A stretch of 64,000 nt of DNA from Amyelois transitella (Eukaryota; Arthropoda; Insecta; Lepidoptera; Pyralidae): positions 6,684,001 to 6,748,000 of the forward strand of contig NC_083512.1 of the NCBI RefSeq assembly GCF_032362555.1. Reading direction: 5' to 3'. Of this stretch, positions 22,571 through 34,100 are shown piece by piece. The notes under the pieces are model-generated. The model was not told where the DNA came from. It made no database searches and saw only the letters and a list, made by a program, of their open reading frames with translations. Both the position numbers and the translations under genes were made by a program. Each line of letters starts with the position of its first letter. Within the stretch, counting starts at the first letter, position 1.

Positions 22571-23011
22571 GCTTTTAAACACGCTAAGTATAGTGTTCTC
22601 AGTCGAATGAAATCCTCCGCTTGCCCCTGATATTTGGTTAGAGGGCATACAAAACCCAGTATGCAGACTATCTGTATTACTTTTTACATGCGGACGCACA
22701 AAGAACAGTTCTGTAAATCAGATGTATTGGCAGAGATTTATGTGCAAATAAACGACCGCACTGTCGCGCGGAATTATTTCAATTTAACGCCACCCGCCGA
22801 CGCGATAAATTCATGTGTGCTGTAGATAACTACTAAATAGGATTGATTTTCTCGTTAGCGTTAATTAACAGACCACGACCAAAAATCCCATTATTATTCC
22901 AATCAATGGATGCTATTGGTTTCAATCAATAATGTTTTGAGCTTTATATAAGCTTCATGACCCTTTCATTTATCCTAGTTTATATGTGGTAAAAAACATG
23001 TATGAGATATA

Positions 23012-23080
23012 TAATCAAGTCCTTATCTCTTACGGAGAAGACAGAGTCAAAAGTCTCGAAAAGCTGGATCATTCAAGATT
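23012..23080 (-). mobile_element. SINE-A 3' fragment
   Basis: ATCAAGTCCTTATCTCTTAC, then GGAGAAGACAGAGTCAAAAG: the complement of the SINE-A 3' end, diverged. Confidence 0.45.
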
Positions 23081-23129
23081 CAATGTCAGTATATGATAAA
23101 GAAAAATCCCGAAAATGAAAGCAGGTTGA

Positions 23130-23455
23130 CTATGCAGATATCTGTACATACAAGGAGAGTGTGGAGGAGGAGGGAAATGTCGGAGTGGGAAGGGTTCGTG
23201 TAACCCTTCCCACTCCGACACTTCCCTATACACGTACCGTATACGTTCCCTATAAACTTATCTTGATCAAATTTAGGACGTCCTGGCAAAGACTCAGGAC
23301 AAGAGTACCCGAAACCGCTGAGATTGCATGAAGAGAGTTTTGAATGTGGATGAAGCGAAGAAAGTATGCAGAGATCGTGGCAAGTGTAAAGATGTAGTCT
23401 CTGTCTACCCCTCCGGGAAAAAGTCGTGATTTTAGATATGTATGCATGTAAAAAT
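23130..23455 (+). mobile_element. LINE 3' end; left breakpoint of the duplication lies inside
   Basis: Same LINE tail as at 690 and 49383: ACAAGGAGAGTGTGGAGG, then CTTATCTTGATCAAATTTAG, then GCATGAAGAGAGTTTTGAAT and TCTGTCTACCCCTCCGGGAA. A hairpin (23178-23220) interrupts it. The continuous element crosses position 23321, where the duplicated segment begins, so this copy preserves the original junction. Confidence 0.7.
23178..23220. repeat. Perfect 19-bp hairpin inside the LINE tail
   Basis: Arms 23178-23196 and 23202-23220 are exact complements with a 5-nt CGTGT loop. The left arm is ordinary LINE sequence (GTCGGAGTGGGAAG also occurs at 49409); the right arm has no counterpart in the other copies. 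Confidence 0.9.
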
Positions 23456-23652
23456 CCCGAGCCTATTAGCCTTTTCCTTGATTGACCTTTACAATCTGCT
23501 CACATTGCTTTTTCTTCACTGCCAGGCCAGCATCTTCTACGCTATTTCCTTGAACTTCATGAATTTGCTCTTATTCCCTTAGTCGCCTTACGAAATTCAT
23601 GGAAAAGACCTGGTATGGTCCTATTTTAAAGTGCCGGCAACCACATGGCACC
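23456..23652 (-). mobile_element. SINE-A 5' half
   Basis: The right end GGTGCCATGTGGTTGCCGGC-type complement marks the head; TTAGTCGCCTTACGAAATTC is the complement of the GGCGACTAAG block. The 3' half is replaced by unrelated sequence. The duplicate lies at 31328-31524. Confidence 0.5.
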
Positions 23653-24215
23653 ATCGGCGGTAAAATAACAATAGAGAAAGGTTTAAAAATAGTTTAACTA
23701 TTATATCATAGAAAGCTTTAAACTAGTCTTAGGATCTCATAACTGAGATATTGCTATTGCCTAAATATGGTCAACAACAAGTAGACGCAAAGACAAACAA
23801 GCCGACAGTCTTGGCATCTTATTACAGAGACAGCTGACTATAAATAATTGCAGGGAAGGAGATGCTATACTTTAGGTACTTAATTAATGCAACAAAATCA
23901 CCTCTCATTTATTTACACTTTATATATTTTTCTATTAACTATATAACTATAAAATAGCACAACCAACTCGAACTGAAAGCTACATGCTATTAATATTTAC
24001 CTGTGCTTTGTATGTATGTACTCTCTAGAAACACTAGTATTGAATAGGATCTATGTTAAATTATGCTTAACATTAAATAATGAACTGAGGTAAAGATTCA
24101 GTCTCTCGTTTACAATTCATATATAACTGATACACACAAAGCGTTCCTGTAAATTATTATTCACACATACATATTTATGTATTGAAGTATCAGCGCTTAA
24201 GTATTACAGAGTATT

Positions 24216-25172
24216 TTATTTTTCCGGCAAAGTAAATTTAACTAATCTTTCAGACTCCGCCCAAAGCCGTCTCGCGGCATCTCCGTCTTGTGATGTTTTT
24301 GACGGCTTCTTCTGACGACAATCGCTGAAATATTTCCCACTAACTCCACTCACCTCCGGTGACACCGCTAAGTATATACAAGTCTGTGAAGCCTCCCAAG
24401 GCGTTTGGAACATAAATCTTATACTCCTTTCAACCAAACAACGGACATAGTAGTAAGGAATGTTTCTGAAAATATTCGTTGCAGATACTCCCGGATGCAC
24501 CGCGTTGACAGTGACACCGGTGGCTTTTAACCTCTTACTCAGTTCCAAAGTCATTAAATTCATAAAAAGTTTACTGTTCGCATACACGAGTTGATCACTC
24601 CAATACTTCTCCATATTTAAATTATCGAAATCAAGTATGCCATAATGATGTATAAGGGAAGATAAGTTAATAATTCTACTAGGAGCAGATTTTTTCAGCA
24701 GTGGTAGTAAAAGACAGGTTAGCAGGAAACTCGCGTAAAAATTCACCTGCATACCAATTTGGAGGCCATCTTCACTGGTATAATTTCCTAGACCGCCCGA
24801 TGCTGCATTATTGATGAGTACATCAATTCTTTTCTCTGTCTTTATTATATTATCACAAAACTCACGAACGGAGCGGAGCGAACCCAAGTCCAACTGTCGG
24901 CAATGAACGTCTGTGTTTCCTGTTTCTTTAACGATTAATTCTTTAGCTGCTTCCGCGAGGCGCATGTTCCTGCAGGCCATTATCACTCTTGCACCGCGGA
25001 ACGCCAAATCTTTTGCTACTTCGAATCCCAGACCGCTGTTAGCTCCTGTCACTATAACCACTTTTCCGACCATGTGAGCACTCGACTTACATATAGCATG
25101 AGTTAATTTTTGATAAATTTTTACTGTCATGACTAATATCACTATTATAAAGAATATTGTCCATAAAATCAT
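24216..25172 (-). CDS. Short-chain dehydrogenase/reductase, retinol dehydrogenase-like (copy 1)
   Basis: An intact intronless frame of 318 residues, normal for the RDH11-14-like SDR group. Residues 1-20 form a hydrophobic N-terminal membrane anchor. The Rossmann motif TGANSGLG is at 42-49, NNAA at 121-124, the catalytic Ser at 171-172, YANSK (Tyr197, Lys201) at 197-201 and HPG at 226-228. All catalytic residues are present, so activity is expected: NAD(P)-dependent oxidation or reduction of retinoid-like or other lipophilic alcohols and carbonyls at the ER membrane (family knowledge; the substrate cannot be read from sequence). The ATG is the first in frame and starts the anchor. The gene lies in a recent duplication and has an identical twin at 32088-33044. 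Related members sit at 36196 (pseudogene) and 41048. Confidence 0.93.
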   Translation of the reverse strand: MILWTIFFIIVILVMTVKIYQKLTHAICKSSAHMVGKVVIVTGANSGLGFEVAKDLAFRGARVIMACRNMRLAEAAKELIVKETGNTDVHCRQLDLGSLRSVREFCDNIIKTEKRIDVLINNAASGGLGNYTSEDGLQIGMQVNFYASFLLTCLLLPLLKKSAPSRIINLSSLIHHYGILDFDNLNMEKYWSDQLVYANSKLFMNLMTLELSKRLKATGVTVNAVHPGVSATNIFRNIPYYYVRCLVERSIRFMFQTPWEASQTCIYLAVSPEVSGVSGKYFSDCRQKKPSKTSQDGDAARRLWAESERLVKFTLPEK

Positions 25173-27520
25173 GGTAATTTTTAACTGAATAAAGAATTAA
25201 CACTATACTAGGATTATGTGTTTATAGGTAAAACACGTCCGTTTCGAGGTGATTATTTTTTAAAATATAATATCGCAAAGAGGTCGCGAGATAAGCGTTG
25301 TCACGCTGCGGCTATACATAATCACACATGTGAAACTAGATAAGGTCGCTCCACAATTATGTTTACATTTATAGAACGAGCCGTCCCTGAAATACGCTTG
25401 GTCAAGTCTATTTCTAAAAACATTGAAGTATGCTGTAATACTTATATAATTAACCATCAACCAACATAAACATACTTTCTATGATACCATTATTTGCAAG
25501 CGATAAAAGGCGGATAGTAGGTAGTCACCAACCAAGTTTTGGTGATATTCAACATACAAAAATTAGATTTACTTAAGCTAAGTAAAAACAAAAGGATGGA
25601 ATAATTTCTGATATATTTTTATAAAAAAAATATTGACAAATACAAGAAAACTAAAAACGTGAGGAACATGTCTGTGCATGATAATTGTGTCGAATGATAA
25701 ACGTGACTTTTTGCCTTTACACGATACTTGAAGTTGATAAATGAATGGATGTATTGTTACCAAGTTTCGACAAACGCAGGGTAAGAAAATATCCTAAAAT
25801 ATTATTTATTTATAAATTTTAACTGAAATATCAGTATGGACACTCTATTCGGCATCCCATAAGTGCCAATTCACATTATTTTGTAATCTACTGAATTCTC
25901 ACTCTACTAGAACATTTCTACAAACGATGGACAAAATACATTTATTTTATGAACATTCCTTCTGCAGTTACATTGATTAAGCATCTAATCAGATGATGAA
26001 AAGCATTTACGAGCTGACTAATGTTTTATTATAAGCAATCGGCGCCAAAAGACGTAGGCTATTGTTGTTCCAACTATGTTAGTGGCTCATAACTTGGGCC
26101 ACTAAACATAATGGCTTCCCATTCCATTAGAGAAATGCCTGTCACTGGTAATTTGACATTTGATATACCCAGTGAAATGTAACGGGTATGATTACTTGAT
26201 TAGATATCTCGTGCCCTCGTATGTACATTTTACCTCGGTCAGAATTATTAATTTTATTCCTGAACCCTCAATTTTCAGACCCCGTTTCATAAATCTAGGG
26301 TAATTGGCAGAAAGGTAAAAACATATATTTTTTTATCGAATTTTCATGTACACGCAATCTTTTTAGGTACATACTTTTTCGCTTTAAGTGGAAATGGAAA
26401 TTATATAGAGCAACACAGCACATAGGATTCACAACTTTCTCAAAAAGCACGGCAGTACCTTGCTATTTTCGAAGTAATTCAGACAATATAATTTTCTTGT
26501 AAATAACTCTTTAATTTCCGTGTAAATAAAACTTAAGAGGCCTTAATTTTCAGACACCATGCAACCATTGAATTTTTCATTTTATGAATGACTTACTTCG
26601 GAAATGTTAATAAGTAGTTTGTAAATAGGTACTTTTAATAAAAGACTTTTCTACTATTTCTACTACAAATTTTTTACGGTTAGTCTCACTTAAAACTCTT
26701 ACTTTTCTTAGCATTATTCTCCAATGCCATAACAGGGTAGCGGATTAATTTAACGTGAAAAAAGCAAAATGGACAGTGCTATTTTTCAGCCGACGAAGAG
26801 GGCTGAATTATATAGCTCCGCAATTTACCGCGTCATGTGACATCAAACGATCTCATTACTGCCGGGACACCATTAAATTTTTAATTTTTTTATTAGAGAA
26901 GAGATATCTTAACTAAAACATAAATATTTAAAAATATGTATTTGAGGACCATAATTTTTGGAAACACAAAGTTAACTCTGTAAGTTGGTAAGAATTACTT
27001 TTTAAATACTAAACTGGCTTTCATTTCAATTTAATTTATTTTAATTGATAGTAAATTAATCATTATAATGTATTATTCAAGAAAAACATCAATAATCACC
27101 TCCGGAAATTACCAAAAAATTTCATTTTATGTGCTTTCAGTAAGCCCTCTCTGAAAATTTCTTCCACGGCCGGTTATTTTGAATGCTAATTAATTTTCCC
27201 CGCCGTAATACTTATTTCAAAAGGCTGTAAAACTCCTTTAAAACGCTGGATTGCTTAGTGAAGTGTATTATATTAATTAATTAAGCTCAACCTGCCTAAT
27301 TAGCCCGTAGACAAAATCCGAGCAAACTGCGAGAGGCTTCAATTCCGCGATGTCCTTTATTGTCGAACTTATGAGCCGTCGAACCTTTCGATGCCTATTT
27401 CAAGCTCTTTATATGTTAAAATACCGTCAAGTACGAGTTCTGTACCATTATCTCCTATTAATAATTATGAGCCCGAATGAAACAGGTAGGTTTTAATTTT
27501 TTTTGTATATAAATGTAAAT
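25173..27520. other. Upstream intergenic part of the duplicated segment
   Basis: The 5' side of the SDR gene, AT-rich. Small frames at 25260-25460 and 25578-25763 (-) recur in copy 2 only because the DNA is identical. No clear TATA/initiator pair at canonical spacing was found for the SDR gene. Confidence 0.4.
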
Positions 27521-27523
27521 GCC

Positions 27524-27786
27524 GTGCCGTGTGGTTCCCGGCACCAATACAAAAAAGAATAGGACCACTCCATCTCTTTCCCATTGATGTCGTAAAAGGC
27601 GACTAAGGGATAGGCTTACAAACTTGGGATTGTTTTTTAGGCGATGGGCTAACAACCTGCCACTAGTTGAATCTCAATTCTATCGTTAAGCCAAATAGAT
27701 GAACGTGGCCATTCAGTTTTTTCAAGACTGTTGGCTCTGTCTACCCCGCAAGGGATATAGACGTGACCATGTATGTGTGTGTGTAT
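27524..27786 (+). mobile_element. SINE-A, full length
   Basis: Head GCCGTGTGGTTCCCGGCACC, all internal blocks, 3' block ACCCCGCAAGGGATATAGAC and a GTATGTGTGTGTGTATG tail. Duplicated at 35396-35658. Confidence 0.8.
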
Positions 27787-28091
27787 GATGTACGGACTTC
27801 TTTCTCTAATTTAAAAGTTATTATTACGTAGATAACTATATTCAATTATAATAATAATATAAAGAAATCTGTGTTTCACATAGTTTCACGGCAAATTCAT
27901 TTATCAATTTGAATTTTTATTATATATAGGTGCATATCTTAATTATAAACTTGCCCATCCTGTACATTACATACGAGTTTAAAAGTCACCTTTATATAAA
28001 CTGAGATAGGCAGTCATTTAAGTTCGTTAAACCACCTTGTTTCCTAAATAAATCGTAAATTGGGTTTTTTCCTGAGAAAATATTAACAAAC

Positions 28092-28740
28092 TAGCTGTTG
28101 CCCGCAACTCCGTTTGCGTGTTATTGGAAATACGAAGGTTAAGGTTATTAAATTTACACAAATTCACCAAAATAAATTTCTACGAAATTTGGCATTACAT
28201 ACGATATATCTTGGATTAATAAATATTACTTTGCCCCAGGGCACAGACAGGTGACACTAAATATTTAATAATTCGTTCTAATATTATACATAGAAAAAAG
28301 ATTTGTATTTTTGTTTGTAACGAATAAACTCTATTTCGGATAGTTTAGCTGATTTGTAATGGTTCTGCATCAGGTGTTCCAATTGTTCGATTTTTATACG
28401 CTAACAGAAAATGCCTAATGAGGCTGATTAATTTATGTTAAGACGTCTTTTCGATATTTAATATAGTTAAGCTGAGCTGTTATGGTTCCACATCAGCTGT
28501 TCTAGATTCCAAAAAAAATTTAACTATATACATATGTCGGCCAGACATCAGAGCTATCCAACAAAAAAGTTTCATTCAAATCTGTTCAGTAGTTCCAGAT
28601 ATTAGCGTGTACATACAAACAGACAGACTTTTTTTTAAATTCAAGCTCGGTTACTATTTCTTTAACATGATAAATATTTTTTTGAAAACATACTCAATGC
28701 ACCGACAATTTTTTTTAATTTTTTATTATATGTATTGATG
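28092..28740 (-). mobile_element. Helitron-like element
   Basis: The left end ACTAGCTGTTGCCCGCAACT is the complement of a CTAG-ending terminus. The right end carries ATCTGTTCAGTAGTTCCAGA, TTAGCGTGTACATACAAACAG and TTTTATTATATGTATTGATG, the complement of an ATCAATACATATAATAAA 5' end. About 650 bp, non-coding, so non-autonomous. Confidence 0.5.
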
Positions 28741-28977
28741 AATTAATGAAAACTTTATTGCTTTGGAAAAAAATATATCAACTATGCCATACGATGATTA
28801 AGTAACTTTTTTTTATTTATTTTTATGTAGTTACCTTCTGATTAACTCCATTTTTCCATTATACTTACCTACTTATAAGAATAGTACGCAGAATTGATTA
28901 AACCCATTGCACCCACATCTCTCTTGGAATAAAATACCTGAATTTCAGCGTATGTATCACAGGTACTTTTATACCTA

Positions 28978-29138
28978 AACTTGAGATTCTTCTTTTAGGC
29001 GATGGGCTAGCAATCTGCCACTATTTGAATCTCATCAAGCCAAAAAGCTAAACGTGGCCTATCAGTCCTTTCAAGACTGTAGGCTTTGTCACCCCCCGCA
29101 AGGAATAAAGACGTGACTATTTATGTATGTATCACAGA
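28978..29138 (+). mobile_element. SINE-A 3' half
   Basis: TTTTAGGCGATGGGCTAGCA, then GTCCTTTCAAGACTGTAGGC and CCGCAAGGAATAAAGACGTG with a TATGTATG tail. Confidence 0.6.
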
Positions 29139-29455
29139 TACTTGTAAGAAGGTTTCATCAAAATTGAGTATTAATGTAGGTATGTATGGACTAATACAAA
29201 GCTCGGGTAGAAAGTGGTGGAAGTGGAAGAAGATAACGTTAAAAAGTCCATCTAAAGAGGAATAAAAATTATTTAATGTGCTTTAGTGTCAATTTTCGTT
29301 GCCAAATGTATACCTAAGTAAATATACTAGTAATGATCCTCAGTTTTTAGATTCACCACATCATCCGTGATAAAGATATAGCAAAGAACAATTTCGTACG
29401 CCTAGAACGTACCTCACCGCATCCATGAAGGCAGCTCTTTTTCATTTTACTTGCT

Positions 29456-30235
29456 ACTAGCTGTTGCCGACGCCCGCGACTTCGTCCAACTTAAAATGAA
29501 ATCTGTGTGATAAGATAGATAGATAGATAAAATTCTTTATTGTACATAATAAGAGTAAAACATACAAAACAGCAAAAAAACAGACAGCGATGGTAGGTAC
29601 AAAGGCCTCATCGCTAATGCAATCTCTTCCAGTCAACCTTTGGGTGGAAAGAAAATAAGTCTCAATTTCAGTGGTTTTATTTTCATTGTATAGCTCTTAT
29701 GCCTGGCCAACATATAGGTTATAATTTATTTTGAAATCTAGAACAGCTAATATCGAACTATAACTCTGCCCTGGTATAACTAAAATGCTGTTATCTGCCA
29801 AATCCTTGTTTTAAGTAAAACGTCAAAAACTGCGGTAAAAATTTAAACTGATGCCATTCATCAATGAGAACGCCTATTTATGACTTAAAGGTACCAAAAA
29901 GTCGTATATACAGATCGAAAGAGATTTTTTTTCTTATTTTACTGGTAAAAAAGGTGTAAATCCTGATGTCAGATAACGGCATTTTAGTTATACCACGGCA
30001 GAACTACTCAACTAAACCATAGGAAATATCGAAATGACGTCTTGACAAAAGTTGTTCAACCTGATGAACATTTTCTTTGGGCGAAAAAAAATGGAAGATC
30101 TGGATCATGTGATGTAGAAGCCAAAGAGACGAGCTACTCTGTAATATGTACCTACCGAAATAAGTAAATTTTATAACCTTAACATTGGTTTTTCCAATAA
30201 CACGCAAACGAAGTTGCGGGCAACAACAACTAGTC
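29456..30235. mobile_element. Interval bounded by opposed Helitron-like ends, with nested LINE tail and foldback
   Basis: Left end: ACTAGCTGTTGCCGACGCCC at 29456. Right end: GTTGCGGGCAACAACAACTAG, ending at 30233, the same terminus in the opposite direction. Within lie a reverse LINE 3' end (29517-29640, with (GATA)n and TTCTTTATTGTACATAATAA, ending in the complement of GGTTGACTGGAAGAGATTGC) and a 32-bp inverted repeat with two mismatches (29766-29797 and 29971-30002). No coding capacity. Confidence 0.45.
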
Positions 30236-31192
30236 AGTAATATAATTGGTATTTAATTCATCTGAAATCATCATCAAAACATCAAAATACATTTGGCTTA
30301 CAAAGTGCCGTCAGTGCCTCTCTTATCGAATATACCAATTCGTTACTCGTTAAATTGCTATTGTTAATGTTTAAACAAAATCTAAATATAAAAGAAAAAC
30401 GTGGTTCATGTTCTATTGATAACTATGTTTATATTTCAAGGCAGACTTATCAGTTACAAAATAAAATTTTACCATCTCAATCACATATTGAAGCACCAGA
30501 AGTCAAATCTTCCTTTTTGTAGGACATTTGGAGCACTTTCATATTTATGATATCAACCTGTATTTAATTTTTTTTTTTCCTATTGTAAGAACCCTCAACT
30601 ATTTAAGATTAACCCAAAGGTCTGTGAAGGACACTGAAGAATCTATACAGATTTATGTGGCTGATACCATATTTAACATAATAACTGTGACCTTTTGATT
30701 ATATTTATTGCTGTACCCCTGAAATACCTATCATTTCGAGACGTTGGCTTTCTATAAGAAAACATTAGGTATACTTATTTAATCGTTCTTCAAATAACGA
30801 TAATATAAATTAAACAGATGTGTGTGATGATATCATAAGGTCAAATGTTACTTTCCAGATAAATTCGGTTTAGATCGGTCTGTCTGCACTTCATTATTTG
30901 TATAACCTATCATTTTGGTTTGAATCTGTATACTAATATAACTTGTCTTTTAACAGCTGAGACTACACATTTTTGATGCATTGATAAAAATTGTGTTAAC
31001 TATACCATGATTTAGAAAACAATAACTTGTTTGAAAATTATTTTTAGGTTACCGCTACAGCGAATCCTTACCGTCAGCTTGTATACTGTATGTTATGTCG
31101 CCTTGTCTTAGTGTATTTTATTACAAAAACACCAGAAGATTTTTCACTGAAAAGGAATAGCTATTCACTAAACGTACCTACTACTATACTAT
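30236..31192. other. Unique spacer before duplication copy 2
   Basis: No gene or repeat family recognised. It ends abruptly at 31192/31193, where copy 2 begins in the middle of LINE sequence. Confidence 0.45.
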
Positions 31193-34100
31193 AGATTGCA
31201 TGAAGAGAGTTTTGAATGTGGATGAAGCGAAGAAAGTATGCAGAGATCGTGGCAAGTGTAAAGATGTAGTCTCTGTCTACCCCTCCGGGAAAAAGTCGTG
31301 ATTTTAGATATGTATGCATGTAAAAATCCCGAGCCTATTAGCCTTTTCCTTGATTGACCTTTACAATCTGCTCACATTGCTTTTTCTTCACTGCCAGGCC
31401 AGCATCTTCTACGCTATTTCCTTGAACTTCATGAATTTGCTCTTATTCCCTTAGTCGCCTTACGAAATTCATGGAAAAGACCTGGTATGGTCCTATTTTA
31501 AAGTGCCGGCAACCACATGGCACCATCGGCGGTAAAATAACAATAGAGAAAGGTTTAAAAATAGTTTAACTATTATATCATAGAAAGCTTTAAACTAGTC
31601 TTAGGATCTCATAACTGAGATATTGCTATTGCCTAAATATGGTCAACAACAAGTAGACGCAAAGACAAACAAGCCGACAGTCTTGGCATCTTATTACAGA
31701 GACAGCTGACTATAAATAATTGCAGGGAAGGAGATGCTATACTTTAGGTACTTAATTAATGCAACAAAATCACCTCTCATTTATTTACACTTTATATATT
31801 TTTCTATTAACTATATAACTATAAAATAGCACAACCAACTCGAACTGAAAGCTACATGCTATTAATATTTACCTGTGCTTTGTATGTATGTACTCTCTAG
31901 AAACACTAGTATTGAATAGGATCTATGTTAAATTATGCTTAACATTAAATAATGAACTGAGGTAAAGATTCAGTCTCTCGTTTACAATTCATATATAACT
32001 GATACACACAAAGCGTTCCTGTGAATTATTATTCACACATACATATTTATGTATTGAAGTATCAGCGCTTAAGTATTACAGAGTATTTTATTTTTCCGGC
32101 AAAGTAAATTTAACTAATCTTTCAGACTCCGCCCAAAGCCGTCTCGCGGCATCTCCGTCTTGTGATGTTTTTGACGGCTTCTTCTGACGACAATCGCTGA
32201 AATATTTCCCACTAACTCCACTCACCTCCGGTGACACCGCTAAGTATATACAAGTCTGTGAAGCCTCCCAAGGCGTTTGGAACATAAATCTTATACTCCT
32301 TTCAACCAAACAACGGACATAGTAGTAAGGAATGTTTCTGAAAATATTCGTTGCAGATACTCCCGGATGCACCGCGTTGACAGTGACACCGGTGGCTTTT
32401 AACCTCTTACTCAGTTCCAAAGTCATTAAATTCATAAAAAGTTTACTGTTCGCATACACGAGTTGATCACTCCAATACTTCTCCATATTTAAATTATCGA
32501 AATCAAGTATGCCATAATGATGTATAAGGGAAGATAAGTTAATAATTCTACTAGGAGCAGATTTTTTCAGCAGTGGTAGTAAAAGACAGGTTAGCAGGAA
32601 ACTCGCGTAAAAATTCACCTGCATACCAATTTGGAGGCCATCTTCACTGGTATAATTTCCTAGACCGCCCGATGCTGCATTATTGATGAGTACATCAATT
32701 CTTTTCTCTGTCTTTATTATATTATCACAAAACTCACGAACGGAGCGGAGCGAACCCAAGTCCAACTGTCGGCAATGAACGTCTGTGTTTCCTGTTTCTT
32801 TAACGATTAATTCTTTAGCTGCTTCCGCGAGGCGCATGTTCCTGCAGGCCATTATCACTCTTGCACCGCGGAACGCCAAATCTTTTGCTACTTCGAATCC
32901 CAGACCGCTGTTAGCTCCTGTCACTATAACCACTTTTCCGACCATGTGAGCACTCGACTTACATATAGCATGAGTTAATTTTTGATAAATTTTTACTGTC
33001 ATGACTAATATCACTATTATAAAGAATATTGTCCATAAAATCATGGTAATTTTTAACTGAATAAAGAATTAACACTATACTAGGATTATGTGTTTATAGG
33101 TAAAACACGTCCGTTTCGAGGTGATTATTTTTTAAAATATAATATCGCAAAGAGGTCGCGAGATAAGCGTTGTCACGCTGCGGCTATACATAATCACACA
33201 TGTGAAACTAGATAAGGTCGCTCCACAATTATGTTTACATTTATAGAACGAGCCGTCCCTGAAATACGCTTGGTCAAGTCTATTTCTAAAAACATTGAAG
33301 TATGCTGTAATACTTATATAATTAACCATCAACCAACATAAACATACTTTCTATGATACCATTATTTGCAAGCGATAAAAGGCGGATAGTAGGTAGTCAC
33401 CAACCAAGTTTTGGTGATATTCAACATACAAAAATTAGATTTACTTAAGCTAAGTAAAAACAAAAGGATGGAATAATTTCTGATATATTTTTATAAAAAA
33501 AATATTGACAAATACAAGAAAACTAAAAACGTGAGGAACATGTCTGTGCATGATAATTGTGTCGAATGATAAACGTGACTTTTTGCCTTTACACGATACT
33601 TGAAGTTGATAAATGAATGGATGTATTGTTACCAAGTTTCGACAAACGCAGGGTAAGAAAATATCCTAAAATATTATTTATTTATAAATTTTAACTGAAA
33701 TATCAGTATGGACACTCTATTCGGCATCCCATAAGTGCCAATTCACATTATTTTGTAATCTACTGAATTCTCACTCTACTAGAACATTTCTACAAACGAT
33801 GGACAAAATACATTTATTTTATGAACATTCCTTCTGCAGTTACATTGATTAAGCATCTAATCAGATGATGAAAAGCATTTACGAGCTGACTAATGTTTTA
33901 TTATAAGCAATCGGCGCCAAAAGACGTAGGCTATTGTTGTTCCAACTATGTTAGTGGCTCATAACTTGGGCCACTAAACATAATGGCTTCCCATTCCATT
34001 AGAGAAATGCCTGTCACTGGTAATTTGACATTTGATATACCCAGTGAAATGTAACGGGTATGATTACTTGATTAGATATCTCGTGCCCTCGTATGTACAT

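Larger units (their letters stand above)
23321..27921. repeat. 4,601-bp segmental duplication, copy 1
   Basis: Matches 31193-35793 base for base at a constant offset of 7,872. Only two mismatches were seen: A at 24151 against G at 32023, and T at 27338 against G at 35210. It carries one SDR gene, one LINE tail piece and two SINE-A pieces. Because the LINE runs intact through the left end only here, copy 1 looks like the source. Confidence 0.9.

Noticed and set aside
25260-25460. 66-codon minus frame repeated exactly at 33132-33332
   Set aside because: It is repeated only because the whole 4.6-kb DNA segment is; there is no independent sign of coding.
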